Of a DNA stretch of 64,000 nucleotides, positions 10,621 through 21,358 are shown one piece after another. Source of the DNA: Poa pratensis. Its lineage: Eukaryota; Streptophyta; Magnoliopsida; Poales; Poaceae. The notes below the pieces were generated by a model that was given only the letters and a program-made list of their open reading frames with translations, was not told where the DNA came from and did not search any database. Position 1 is the first letter of the stretch, and each line of letters starts with the position of its first letter. A program made the position numbers and the translations under genes. Where the stretch lies: the NCBI GenBank assembly GCA_947311845.1, contig CAMZMU010000062.1, forward strand, positions 50,960,380 through 51,024,379. Direction: 5' to 3'.

Positions 10621-13244
10621 CTATTGTTAATATGCATTGGAAAACTTCTATTCATTGTGATTCATTCATATACAAAATGCCAATGCATAGAAAGAAAGTT
10701 AGACTTCGTTGTTATTACTTTTGTGTCTTGTTTTTCTCTCAAATAGGTTTCAACTTGACTATTATTTTGATCGGTTTGAGAGCACCATGGGACCCTGGTA
10801 TATGCATGGAACACTTCCCAAGGAAGAGGGGAACAAATTCAAGCTCCCTCATGAGCTTCATCTTCAATAAAACAACAAGTAAGAAGCCTAGCTATATGGC
10901 TATAAAGAAAGCGCTTTGCGGGAGGCAACCCGGTTATTTTTATGTGTGATTTTTCTTTGTGTCCTCTTGCTGTAACAAGAGATTTTGTGTCTAGTTAGGT
11001 TCTGGAGTTTTTAATAAAGTGCCAAGTTTTACCCTTTTTGGTTTGAAAAAGTTGCTTATAGCGTTCGGAGATTTTATTCCTGCACGAGTCAGTGCACGGT
11101 ATGATTTTTAATTCTTATTCTGTAACTCCGAATGAGCTCATATTTGAACTGTAGTTGCAACTTTTCATCCTCTGTATGCATGAATTTTTTCGGAATTTTT
11201 CGAGAAAGTTTGGTAGGGTAGAAAAATACGTTTTGCTGCTGCTGTTTTTCTGGACAGATTCTGTCCCATTTTGTTTGATGCATGCTTTGAGCTTTTAAGT
11301 TGAATCTTTTTGATCCAATTGAGTTTATGAGTAGGCATACAACATTATACACTTTCTGGACATGTCATATGAATTTTTGTTCAAGGATTATATGCAGCAA
11401 GGAACCTATTTGTTTATCACTATTAATGCACCCCACAGAAAAGAGATGGGAGAAACGGTGTTTTGAAGTTTTTTCACAGGGATTGGAGGAGATGCACCAA
11501 GAGCTATCCAAGGATGGTGAAGACCATAAGCTTGGGGATGTGAAGACAACCCCGCTGGACCTACACACTCTCGGTTTGCACACGTCCAACTTCTGTTTTT
11601 CGATCGAAACACTTTATCGCATAAACTTGGAGCGTCGTTTTTTGTTTTTGTTTGAGTCTTGAGAGACCACCACACTATCAATTATATATGAGAGAGCTAC
11701 TGGAAATATGGGTTGAAATATGTTGGATGCTTTTATAAGATTGGGAAAAGGGATGTTTGACTTGATTTTTAATGATACATATAGTTGCATGATTCATGAG
11801 CTTGTTTATGAGTAATAGTTTGCAAATTCTTTTTGTAGAGCTATCACTTATTCATGTTTTGGTGCTGATTGTTATTTACTTGGTTTAACATGGATTAGTT
11901 AGTTCTATGGACACTCATGCATGCATCTAGATGGTCAACTTTCTCCCTTTTGCTAGCCCAAAAACTCCAACAAGCAAAAACTTGTTTCCAACACCTTCAA
12001 CCAAAGTTATTCCAGTGAGTCCACCATATCTACCTATTGGCTTTATGCTATTCCGAGTATGTTTAACATGTTGTTTGTGTTATCTTACCTCTGAATGAAA
12101 ATGTTTATGTTATTGATTGCAATGGAAAAAATTGGTTATATAGCTCTCACGAACTTGATGCACAATGTTCTTTTATTTGCATAATAAAACTTGACCCATT
12201 GTGATTAAGATTATGATGTTTGTGGCTTGATGAATGTTTTGGGTTGGAAGTTAGCCCATATGTGCTGTCACATGGCAAGCTTTCAACACGCTCTTCATCT
12301 CATTTAGTTGATATCATGTGCTTTTGTCTATGGATGCTTATCATGTTGAAATAAATGTGGAAATAGAGTGAGTTTAAATGAGTTTGTGTAAATGGTTAGA
12401 GAGACGCCTGGGCCGCTAATCTAAGCCATGCATCATTCATGGTGGAAATTTACTTACATACTATGGTGAACCTTCTGTGATACACCTTGCAATAAAAAAC
12501 TATTCCAAATGGTAAATAAAAAGGGTGTTGAGATTGTTCATTTTGTTTGTTTGTCTTGTCATTTTGATATGGGCTTGTTCCATATCTTGGGACAAGAGGT
12601 ACCCCAGTTGACGCTCTTGATGATACTATTATGCTTACAATGATATTTAATTGAACTTGCTTTGTTTCCCAAGTTGAGTAACACATGGTGTAAGTACTTG
12701 TATTCAAGGGGCATGAGACATTCAACCCATTCTTTATCAAGCACACTACTCATATTTGCTTTCACTTTAACCTTAATCATTCAAGATGCTATGATAGGGG
12801 CAATGAGAGCTTGACACCAATGAATACCTTATTGCAATCATTAACTTAAGTAGAAGAGTTTGGAAGTTGGATGAAACTTATGCATGCTTTACCTCTACTC
12901 ACATATACATCTTTCCAAAGTGTACACCTATCATATTCAGATTTTCATCTACACTCTATGACCATTGTAGGATGTTCTACTTATCATTATGCATACATGT
13001 GTTCCATATTACTTGCTACCATGTTACACTTTGTGAACTATCAATGAACATCCTTGTCTTGAATACTTGATATCACTTCATAAACTATTTGCATATTGCT
13101 ACTCCTTTGAAGAATGAATCATTTGACTATATGTAGCAATAGTAATCATCTTTGATATCCATTGTTAAGTATTAAATTGCAAAGTCCATGTTAGTTTTAT
13201 CATCTTCATACTCGAGGACGAGCATGGATTAAGCTTGGGGATGT

Positions 13245-14970
13245 TGATGCATGTAAAATGCATACATGAACTTTGCACTTTAATTGCTTATATTCCAATC
13301 ATATTTGCATCATATAAGGGTTATATCAATGTTTTATCATGATTTTGGAATATCTCATGATTTCCTATTTTTATGGAATTAACCCTGCACAGGCAGAAAA
13401 CCCCGTTTTCTTATTTTAATGTTTCAGGGACCCAAACGTCAACGAAATCACCTGGAAATTTACGGGCGTCAATATTTGGAAGGAAGAAGACCTGTGGGCG
13501 AAGGAAGCGAACAAACGGAGGCCGAGGGCCAAACGGGGTGGCCCACGCGGCCAGGTACTGTGGCCGCGTGGGACCCACCCGTTTGGGCCTCGTGGCTCCG
13601 TTGCCGTCGATCTTCGCTCCACCGACATTGTCTTGACCTAAAAACGCCTATAAAAAAGGTCCCCCGACGTTCTCTGGAAGGAGCGCCGCACAAACACAGA
13701 AACACCGAAACGGAGATCAGGAGCTGCAGATTGGAGGGGGAAAACTCCGGCGGGGCGCTGCCGGCGTGGTCTCCATCTTCTCCATCGACTTCTCCACCGT
13801 CTCCATGATGAAGAGGGAGTAGTCCACCTCTGGACTATGGGTTTGTGGAAGTAACTTATGTATCTCTCCTCTCTTGAGCTTCACTAATTAGCACCGTATG
13901 AGCTGCTGAACATGATTACGGTCACCGTTGTAATACCTTTGTGGTGGATCTTTATGAGTTAATATATGTTTGAGATTGCAATGTTTGTTTCAGTTATGAG
14001 TATAGATGCATATTATGTACCCCGTTCTTGTCTACTTGTTTTGATCAAGCATGTTTATGAGAGCGTGTGTGGGGGAACGTGTGCATTAGTTGGAGTAACG
14101 GGGGGTGGCTAGTGCAGTGAACGTGAGAGAAAGTTCTGCGATCCACTTTGGTATCTTTACCTTACTTTGTTACCTCACTAGGGATAAACTAAAATACCAT
14201 GCTACCGGGGATGTGGGCGTGACCATTGCCACTACTCCATGACTAGATCTAGCATGTTCTTATTTTCACTTCATGTCATGATACTTAATGCTATACTCTG
14301 AGTTATCTTAATTACTGAGGTGTTATGATTTAGTTCGCATCTTGGTGGAGTATAAGAGAGGTTAATAACCAAAAGATCTCTATGTTAGGACGTGATGCCC
14401 ATATATCTAAGTAACTTGTTATCAAACCCTGTGTTGCAATCTCATATGTTAACTTTGTGTGTTCCATTGTCTACCACTTTATAAAGAGAGAGTGCATTTG
14501 TGAAACCATGAACCCCAGTCCATTTTTAATCATAAGAAACACCTTTCCAACACCATATACCACTTTTCTATTTTCAGCCATCATTAAATCCGAAAATACA
14601 AAAATACTTTTCATCTTGCATACATCATTCAAAAACCCAAAAATATCATTTATCATTGCATCCACCATCATTGCATATTTATTTCTTGTTTGCATTGCAT
14701 AACTATCCTGATATCATTCTTACACCTTGTGCTTGACAACCACAGGTGAGGTTGAGGACCAAAACATCTAACCTTGTTTTGTAGGTAACCAAAAGAAGGA
14801 TAAGAAGATAAATCTACCACTTCAGATTCCCCGAGAGTTCGATATTAAACCCTCGAGTCACCCCTCGTGGGGAAAACTGTCTTCCACTTACTATACACTC
14901 TGCACTTGGAGTCTCAACCTAATCCCGTTTATTTTTGCAGGTATCAAAGCCTTGCTCTTCGGGACCATCA
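13245..14970 (+). repeat. 3' LTR of the nested element
   Basis: The second copy of the 7365-9080 LTR has the same TGATGCATGT start and GGGACCATCA end. It is followed directly by the duplicated target GTGGC. Confidence 0.93.
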
Positions 14971-16672
14971 GTGGCATATGGGAAAACGGATTCATCGAAG
15001 ACGACGTCTCGAGAGATGTAGATGTGGCCTGTTGTGCGATCAAGGCACTTGTATCCTTTGTGCATGGGGCTGTACCCGAGAAACGTGCAGGGTTTTGATC
15101 TAAAAGCAAGTTTGTGGGCATTGTATTTACGGAGGCTGGGCCAGCAGGCACACCCGAAGGTGCGAAGAAAGTTGTAGTCCGGGGCAAGCTGGAGGAGGCG
15201 ATGAATGGGAGTGTCATTGTTGATGACAGGAGTGGGCATGGTGGGGGGTTGATGACGCTGAAGCTCGGTTCACAGGGATGGGGTAGAGGCCGTCTCGACT
15301 TCTACCGTGCAGAAGGATTTTCCCCGTGGCTCGATCCTTGACAAGGAAATACAAACGGTGAAATTCAATGTAAACATCGTTGTCAGAGACTAGTTTGTGA
15401 ACAGAAAGGAGGTTTTTACTTATGTGTGGAACATGTATTATGTTTTTAAGATGCAAGGGAGAACCAGCTAAACACGAATGACCGATGTGAGCAATAAACA
15501 AACCTGATCCATTCGCAACCTGAACCTGGTCCTTGCCGTTGTAGCGTTCATGCACATGGATCCGTTCTAGCTCACTTGTCAGGTGGTCTGTGGCGCCTGA
15601 ATCCATGATCCAGGGACTCTCAGTCTGAAACTGGTTGGTGGTTGCAGCGTTGCCGGAGCGTTGCTGTTGGAAGTCTTGATCAAACAGCCTTCGGCAGCTT
15701 CGGGCGTCATGTCCCCAGATGCTGCAGATCTGGCAGCGGGGTCGGCGACCACGGCCGCCGTTCCTGCCATCACCGTTGCGACCGCCTCCGCCTCCATTGC
15801 GGTTGCGATCATAGCCACCACCTTGATAGTGCTGGTTTCCACCTCCTTGGTGTGACTGGTAGCCAGGCTGGTAGCTGCCTCCATTGCGTTGGCCACCATT
15901 GCCGCTGTACCCGTTAAAACCCTACCTGGGTACGGGGTGGGCCGTAGTTCTGATCTCCACGGCGCGCTGCAGCGTTGGCAGACGAGGACCAGCTGTTCTC
16001 CTCCATCTGCTGTGCTTGCATAGTCTCATATGATAACAGGATGGAATAGAAGTCGGTAAGAGCTACCTTTGAATTGAACACTGACATGGATGCAGAGATT
16101 GCATTGAACTCTGATCCGAGACCACTCAGGATATGGTCGATGAGCTCATCTTTAGAAACAGGTGCTCCGATCGCTGCCATGGTGTCAGCAATCGACTTCT
16201 TCTTGTGGAAGTACTCGGCCACAGTCAGATCCTTCTTCTTCAGTTGGTGAAGTTCGTTGCCCATCTGACGGATGGCAGCACGGCTCTGTGCTCCGAACAT
16301 GCCGTTGACCGCAGCCCAGATCTTGGCTGCAGTATCGAGTCTGATCATCTGACTAGCAATGTCAGGGGACATGTTGGTGAGAGGCACGGACAGCACGCGC
16401 TGGTCCTGAACCCACCATGCATGGTGGTCGGGGTTGGCCACTGTGGTGGCGTCGACGCCGGTTCCTTGGGTGATCGTGGCCGGTGGTGCGGCCGCTGTGC
16501 CATCAAGGAAGCGATGCAGATTTGCACCGGCGATATGAGGGTAGATGATCGGCTTCCACAACATAAAGTTGGATCGATCAAGTGGTATGGTGATGTTGCT
16601 GATGGAGGTAGAGGTTGGGGCGGAAGACATGATGGCGCCGGCAGATGAGAGTTGGAGTGCGGAGGTTGTCAT
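14971..16672 (-). pseudogene. Copia gag, protease and integrase remnant
   Basis: Gag begins at 16672 (MTTSALQLSSAG, then LDRSNFMLWKPIIYPHI). A Gly/Met-rich low-complexity segment follows at about 15914-15700. The aspartic protease DSGATDHLTS lies just below 15600. The frame then jumps near 15214-15239 from the protease/pre-integrase linker (DGLYPIPVNRAS) straight to the far C-terminal end of integrase (LRTFGCACWPSLRKYNAHKL, FLGYSPMHKGYKCLD). The HHCC zinc finger and the D,D35E core are absent. Frameshifts also separate gag from protease. Gag and protease identity is confident, and the integrase core deletion is seen directly. Confidence 0.88.
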
Positions 16673-16732
16673 GATCTCTGCGGGGCGTATCGGCGGCGGC
16701 GTAGGCTAGGTTAGATGTGATCGCTAAGCCTC

Positions 16733-16744
16733 GCTCTGATACCA
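16733..16744 (-). promoter_or_regulatory. Copia primer binding site
   Basis: On the minus strand TGGTATCAGAGC directly abuts the LTR end at 16745. It is complementary to the 3' end of plant initiator methionine tRNA, the standard primer of Copia elements. Confidence 0.9.
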
Positions 16745-16903
16745 AGATAAAACTAGAATTTTGGCGTAATGAGCCCGCCGGCATGGGTCATATATTTATA
16801 GACATAACAGAGGAATACAATCGCATTACAATTATGGTTAGGATATGCACCAATCTAAACATACCTAACTATTAGCGTGAGCTATACAATTCTATCTTTA
16901 ACA
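16745..16903 (-). repeat. Copia 5' LTR
   Basis: The 159-bp LTR pairs with 5260-5420. Its outer end TTTAACA at 16903 is followed by the duplicated target AGTGC. Confidence 0.92.
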
Positions 16904-17344
16904 AGTGCCTCTAATACCTACTATATATAAAAGATGGACGAAATCACCCCAGTCCGCGGTGCCACGTCACCCGATTTCGTCATCCGTCCGATCGCTGCGA
17001 CCGACGGTCACGATTGAGCCACGTCGACCCAAATTCGTCCACTACTGTTCACTGACGAATTTTAGCCAATCACCATTCGCCACGTCTCCCGGTTGCCCGC
17101 GCTCGCACACTCGGTCACCCCCTGGCCACCTCCGCACCGTCCATTCCCGATCTGACGGTCCCTCTGGAATTTTTGCAAAACAGCCCCTACAAAATCTAGA
17201 ATTTACAAAATGGTCCAACTACAAATAAGGCAATCCCTAACCCTAGAACACAAATCCTCCTCATTTTCCCATGCGTCTCCTCCCCGAGGCGGCTGCCTCC
17301 TGCCCCCACCTCGACACCGTTGCCGCCCCGAGCTGTCCTTCCCG

Positions 17345-18200
17345 TCGCCCGCCGACTGGACGGTTGTGCGCCGCCGCGGCCGCCGCAGAGGAGACGCCCC
17401 GGCGTCCGCCTCCCATCCCGACTCGCCGCCGCCTCTCCCGGTGACCCCGATCCCCTGGTCGCCCTCCGACCCGTCCCTCGATCCGGCCTGCATCTCCCGC
17501 CTCCTCGACCGCGCCCGCGCCGCCATCTCTCACGTCGAAGCCTCCCGCCTCTACCGCCGCCTCCTCCTCCCCGACAGCCCGCTCCGCTGCGGCTCACCTC
17601 GCTCACCCCCCCCCCCCCCGCCTCTCCCTCCTCGGCGTCGGCAGCTTCGAGTCCTCCCCCGCCGCACGCCTCCAGCTCGCACTCGCCGCCCTCCTCCGCC
17701 GTGACCTCCTCTCGGGCGGGCGCGTCCGCCACGGCCGACCTCTTAGAACCTGTTCTCTCCTCCGTCGAGTGCGCCATTGCCGTCGCCCTCGGCTTCGCTG
17801 TCCCGAGCCTCGACGGCGGGGCCGCAATCGCGGGGTGGAGCCCACACTCTTCTACATGCCCCACTGCGAGGCGTCGCTCTACGATGCGCTCCTCGCCGCA
17901 AACTGGGAGCCTCGCGCCCAGCTCCGCCGCCTCTGCGTGCTCGGCAACAGCTTCCAGCGGTACGCCCTCCAGGCGGAGGAGAATCGCTCAGGCCCCGCTG
18001 CCAAGGACAAGCTTGTCCTTGAGGCAGAGCGGTTCGCGTGGGAGGAGCGCATCGACGAGACACGGGATGTGGACGAGGAGGATGGCTTCGCCCGTGCTTT
18101 CAACGAGACCAGCTGGCATTTCTTTGAGGTGGAAGATGAAGTCGACCAGACGAAGGAGATAAGTTCCGAAGCTTTGTCATTCCAGAAATTATCAGTGTAA
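17345..18200 (+). pseudogene. SRR1: SRR1-like gene copy with several frameshifts
   Basis: The translation matches plant SENSITIVITY TO RED LIGHT REDUCED 1, a small soluble protein involved in phytochrome B signalling and clock function. The pieces occur in family order but in changing frames. ADWTVVRRRGRRRG to HVEASRLYRRLL (17351-17600) is in one frame. LLGVGSFESSPAARLQLALA (after a C-run at 17606-17619) is in a second. DLLEPVLSSVECAIAVALGF (about 17740-17800) is in a third. Finally PTLFYMPHCEASLYDALLAA to NETSWHFFEVEDEVD runs to the stop at 18198-18200. No in-frame ATG of the expected type precedes ADWTVV. At least three indels, one in a poly-C run, make this a pseudogene or captured fragment. 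Sequencing error in the homopolymer could explain only one of them. Confidence 0.8.
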
Positions 18201-18440
18201 TTCCACCATTTGTGTTATTTGGTTGGAGATGCATTCAAAGATTCAGAATTGACATCTAAACAAAATGTACTACTGTAATTCCTTGAATTGTATTATTTGG
18301 TTGGAGATGCATTCAAAGATTTAGAGTTGGACATCTTAACAAAATGTACCACTGTAATTCTGTGAATTGTATATTTGAATTACTTCATTGATGATTCATT
18401 CAAAGATTCATAGTTGGCATCTTAACAAAAGTTGGTTTTT
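18190..18440 (+). repeat. Tandem repeat of about 80 bp downstream of the SRR1-like copy
   Basis: Three imperfect copies share GAGATGCATTCAAAGATT, then a TTGACATC-type segment and AACAAAATGTAC. They begin within the end of the coding remnant and its 3' flank. Confidence 0.65.
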
Positions 18441-21358
18441 GCTTCACTTTGATAGCAAGAGTGAATGGTGTTCTCATTGTGTCATTCGTAGCAATTCAGA
18501 CACTAAGTGATCCCCTGATTTCTGTCTGCGACCTAATGAATTAAGAAAATAAACTGTCAGTATATAGTCTTGCAAGTGTCATTTTCAGGAAGCTCCAGTG
18601 TCTCATGAGGTTAATTGGTTGATTTTATGCTCTGAGAATTGGTACTTTATTTGCAGTATAACTCCTTGCAACGAAATGAATTAATCATCCGTATGTACAG
18701 CGCAATACTATACTGAATGGCCGGCTTATTCTCACGCAGGTTAGCACTCCTATTAGAGCTCAGTTAAATGAATATCAGTAGCTAAACATCTGCTTCACAA
18801 TTAGTAGTGTAATCCTAGAATATATCTTCAATTATATTCAAGGTAGCTCCATGATTGGTTTCCTGTTGACTACCGTTGTGTTGTCACGCATAATGTAGAG
18901 TGAGTGCACAAATATTTCTTATGGCTCAAAATTGAGATTTACTGTGGTTTTCTTCCTATCATGAACACCACTATAAAACAGGTAAAGTTTCAAATTTCTT
19001 CAGCTTTTAAGATTTTCTCTTTCCAGCTGCATTAGTAAGCAACATGAAGCTCTTATTGTGTATGAGATGCCAAATAAAGATATTGAGTTCATCAATTGAG
19101 CAAACTACTGCAGAATAGGTGACCCAAAAATCTTGCATTTATCTACTGCAGAATAGATATTGAGTATTATATATTCTATAATACTCTGCATTTATTTGAT
19201 GGTTGTTTCAATGGTGCTGCACCTGTTAGTCTAAGTAGAAACACCGGCGAGACTGTACAAGCTCGGTTCACCTTTCAAGTAGCCTCTGGATTTTTTGGTG
19301 TATGGTATATTCTGAATTGTTGCTGGATATAAGGAAAGAAGTGATAGATGATCTACAATCGTGCCATCATAATATCTACAAATGATGGTGTTTCCTTTCA
19401 GAAATTATATGATCGTTTGCCCTTTTTGCTCCCTGTATTGTCTACTAAATATACATTGTCTATTCCCTGCAGATAATTTGCTTCAGTTCATCAAACCATC
19501 TTGGGAAACCTCCATAGTCCATACTGATTTATCTACACATTATTGGATGTTAGTCTACCTTCCATGCATCTCAAATTTTCTTAGGCGTAAGGTGTTTTCT
19601 GATTTATTTGTAGTTAAAAGCGAGTATGCTGGTACGTAAAACTGTTGCTCACTTTTCAGTTTTCCATTCTTTTTTACTCTTTGTGATTCGTTTGCTGAGA
19701 GGGGCAACAAATAATTTCCTAGGTTTATATGCTTGATTAGCTCTATGCATAGCTTATGCTAGGTCTGCACCCTCCATCAGATATCCTTTTTTCACATCTG
19801 AATAGAAGAAATTAGATTTTTTGCTGCATTTGAAAGAAAGACATATTATTAGGTTCAGTATCACCACACGGGCGCGGCGTCACTGCGCCAATTTTCCTAG
19901 TAATATGTTTATGTATTGTAGTTTGTTTGCAGCTCTGTTTTTCTTGTAATTTTAGCTGTTGAATGGAGATTAGCCTGTGTTTTTAATTGTATGATTGTAT
20001 ACTAAGTTTGCAATGACTCGTTGTTTTTTAGCTGTATGGTTGATATGAAGATGTTTTTTGTGAATGTACGTTGCTCTATAATTTAAGTATAACATGTTAG
20101 TTAGATAGCCTATTTCTTAGTGAATAATCTCTTGAAATTAAGCTTGAGTCTTTGATTGTAATCTTTTAAGTAAAAAATTGTGTTTGGATTCTTTGGCATA
20201 TTATAACTTTATACATTGTATTTGTGTAAGTTCGAATGAGCTATACTGACAACATGTTTTGAATTTTATAAATGTGTATTTTACGCTTTTTTTTGTGTAA
20301 GCTCGGTTGAGATATATTGGTTACACAAGTGCATTATGAACATGTGTTCAATTACTCTCCTTTGATAATATCTTTTTTTTTGTGAACTTAAAATTTTATT
20401 CAACAGAAAATAGCCATTTTGTTGTAGTATAAAAATTATAATAGATTGAAGTTCCAGTGGTCCAACAATTATTACATGATATATACATGTTTCTTGCGTA
20501 TGATAAGCATTAGATGCATGTGGTTGCATCAGATGCATGTGGTTCCTATTTAGCCTACTTATATAAGTGTGCATCTATTTTTCGACAATTATTGTGTACC
20601 TTGTATCTTTGGGTATGTTAGGTTAACAATGCACATTATCATTTTGTCAAATAACGAAGAAAAAGAATCTCGGAACTCACGTACTACAACTGTTTGGTAG
20701 TCTTAATAATTATAATTGACATGTCTCTTATCACAAACTGGCTTGAAAATTAAAATGGTTCGACTATGTTGAATTATAAGCTTAGCCAACTCGCAGAAAT
20801 TTAAGAAGGAAACATATAAACAAATCTTCTCTTAGATTTAAGGCTATATTACGAAATAAATGGAACTTTACACGAGTTGCACTTCTAGTTTTGTAATGAA
20901 TGAAATTCATCTTTATTTTTTTTTGTCCTATAGATTATCTATAAAGATTATCTTATGTTAGTTACACTTTTGGTGTGGTTCATACAATTGCAAGTCGATG
21001 ATACCAATTTGTTTCCTATTTAATTACATTCACAAGCAAGAGCGATAGCGAGAAAGAAAAAAGGTGGAAGTACCCCTTGTTTGGCATGGGCCACGATGGG
21101 ATACCCCTTGTGCCCTAGTTAGTTCTTTTTTTCTATAAACTCGTGTATCGAAGAGTTATATCGAATATGACGCCATGCTCATCTATCATGGAGGTAAAAA
21201 GATGGTATTATGCAAAAAATTATGTGTAAATCTGGAGACGTATTAGCCTATTATTAAACAAAAACACTATATATCATCCGGAGGAACGAACCCAATGTTC
21301 CACTAGATCTCTCTCTCGTACGTCGCCGTCGGGAATGCTCTAAAGTGCATGGAGCTTC
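18441..21358. other. Long AT-rich region without a gene
   Basis: Apart from the possible Helitron 3' end at 19900, I see only short, low-complexity open frames. There is no recognisable exon, tRNA or terminal inverted repeat pair. Confidence 0.5.

Larger units (their letters stand above)
7365..14970 (+). mobile_element. Non-autonomous gypsy-like LTR retrotransposon nested in Copia
   Basis: LTRs of about 1.72 kb (7365-9080 and 13245-14970) flank a 4.2-kb interior and are bounded by a 5-bp target duplication GTGGC (7360-7364 and 14971-14975). A TGGCGCCATTGCCGGGG block follows the 5' LTR. The purine tract AAGCTTGGGGATGT precedes the 3' LTR. The interior has two small open frames and no reverse transcriptase, integrase or protease, so it must borrow enzymes from a related element. 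The LTRs differ only by scattered substitutions and small indels, so the insertion is young and later than the Copia element it splits. Confidence 0.95.
5260..16903 (-). mobile_element. Ty1/Copia retrotransposon, minus strand, split by a nested LTR element
   Basis: Short LTRs lie at 5260-5420 and 16745-16903 and are bracketed by a 5-bp target duplication AGTGC (5255-5259 and 16904-16908). On the minus strand the order is LTR, a primer binding site TGGTATCAGAGC (initiator Met tRNA type), gag, protease, integrase remnant, reverse transcriptase, RNase H, a purine tract (GAGGGGGAGTG) and LTR. A 7.6-kb LTR element at 7365-14970 interrupts it between integrase and reverse transcriptase. Without the insert and one GTGGC copy the frame runs straight across. 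Most of the integrase is deleted, so this copy could not transpose on its own. Confidence 0.95.
16910..19900 (+). mobile_element. Possible Helitron carrying the SRR1-like copy
   Basis: The candidate 3' end is GC-rich: GGCGC...GCGCC can form a small hairpin at 19871-19889. It is followed eleven bases later by CTAG at 19897-19900 and a T, as expected of a Helitron terminus. The candidate 5' end TCTAATACCTACTATATATAAAAG at 16910 is Helitron-like but is preceded by C, not the usual A. No Rep/helicase gene is present. The call is inference, and the 5' boundary is weak. Confidence 0.33.

Noticed and set aside
17196..17864. Minus-strand 222-residue frame over the SRR1-like copy
   Set aside because: Gly/Arg-rich shadow; SRR1 motifs read on the plus strand.
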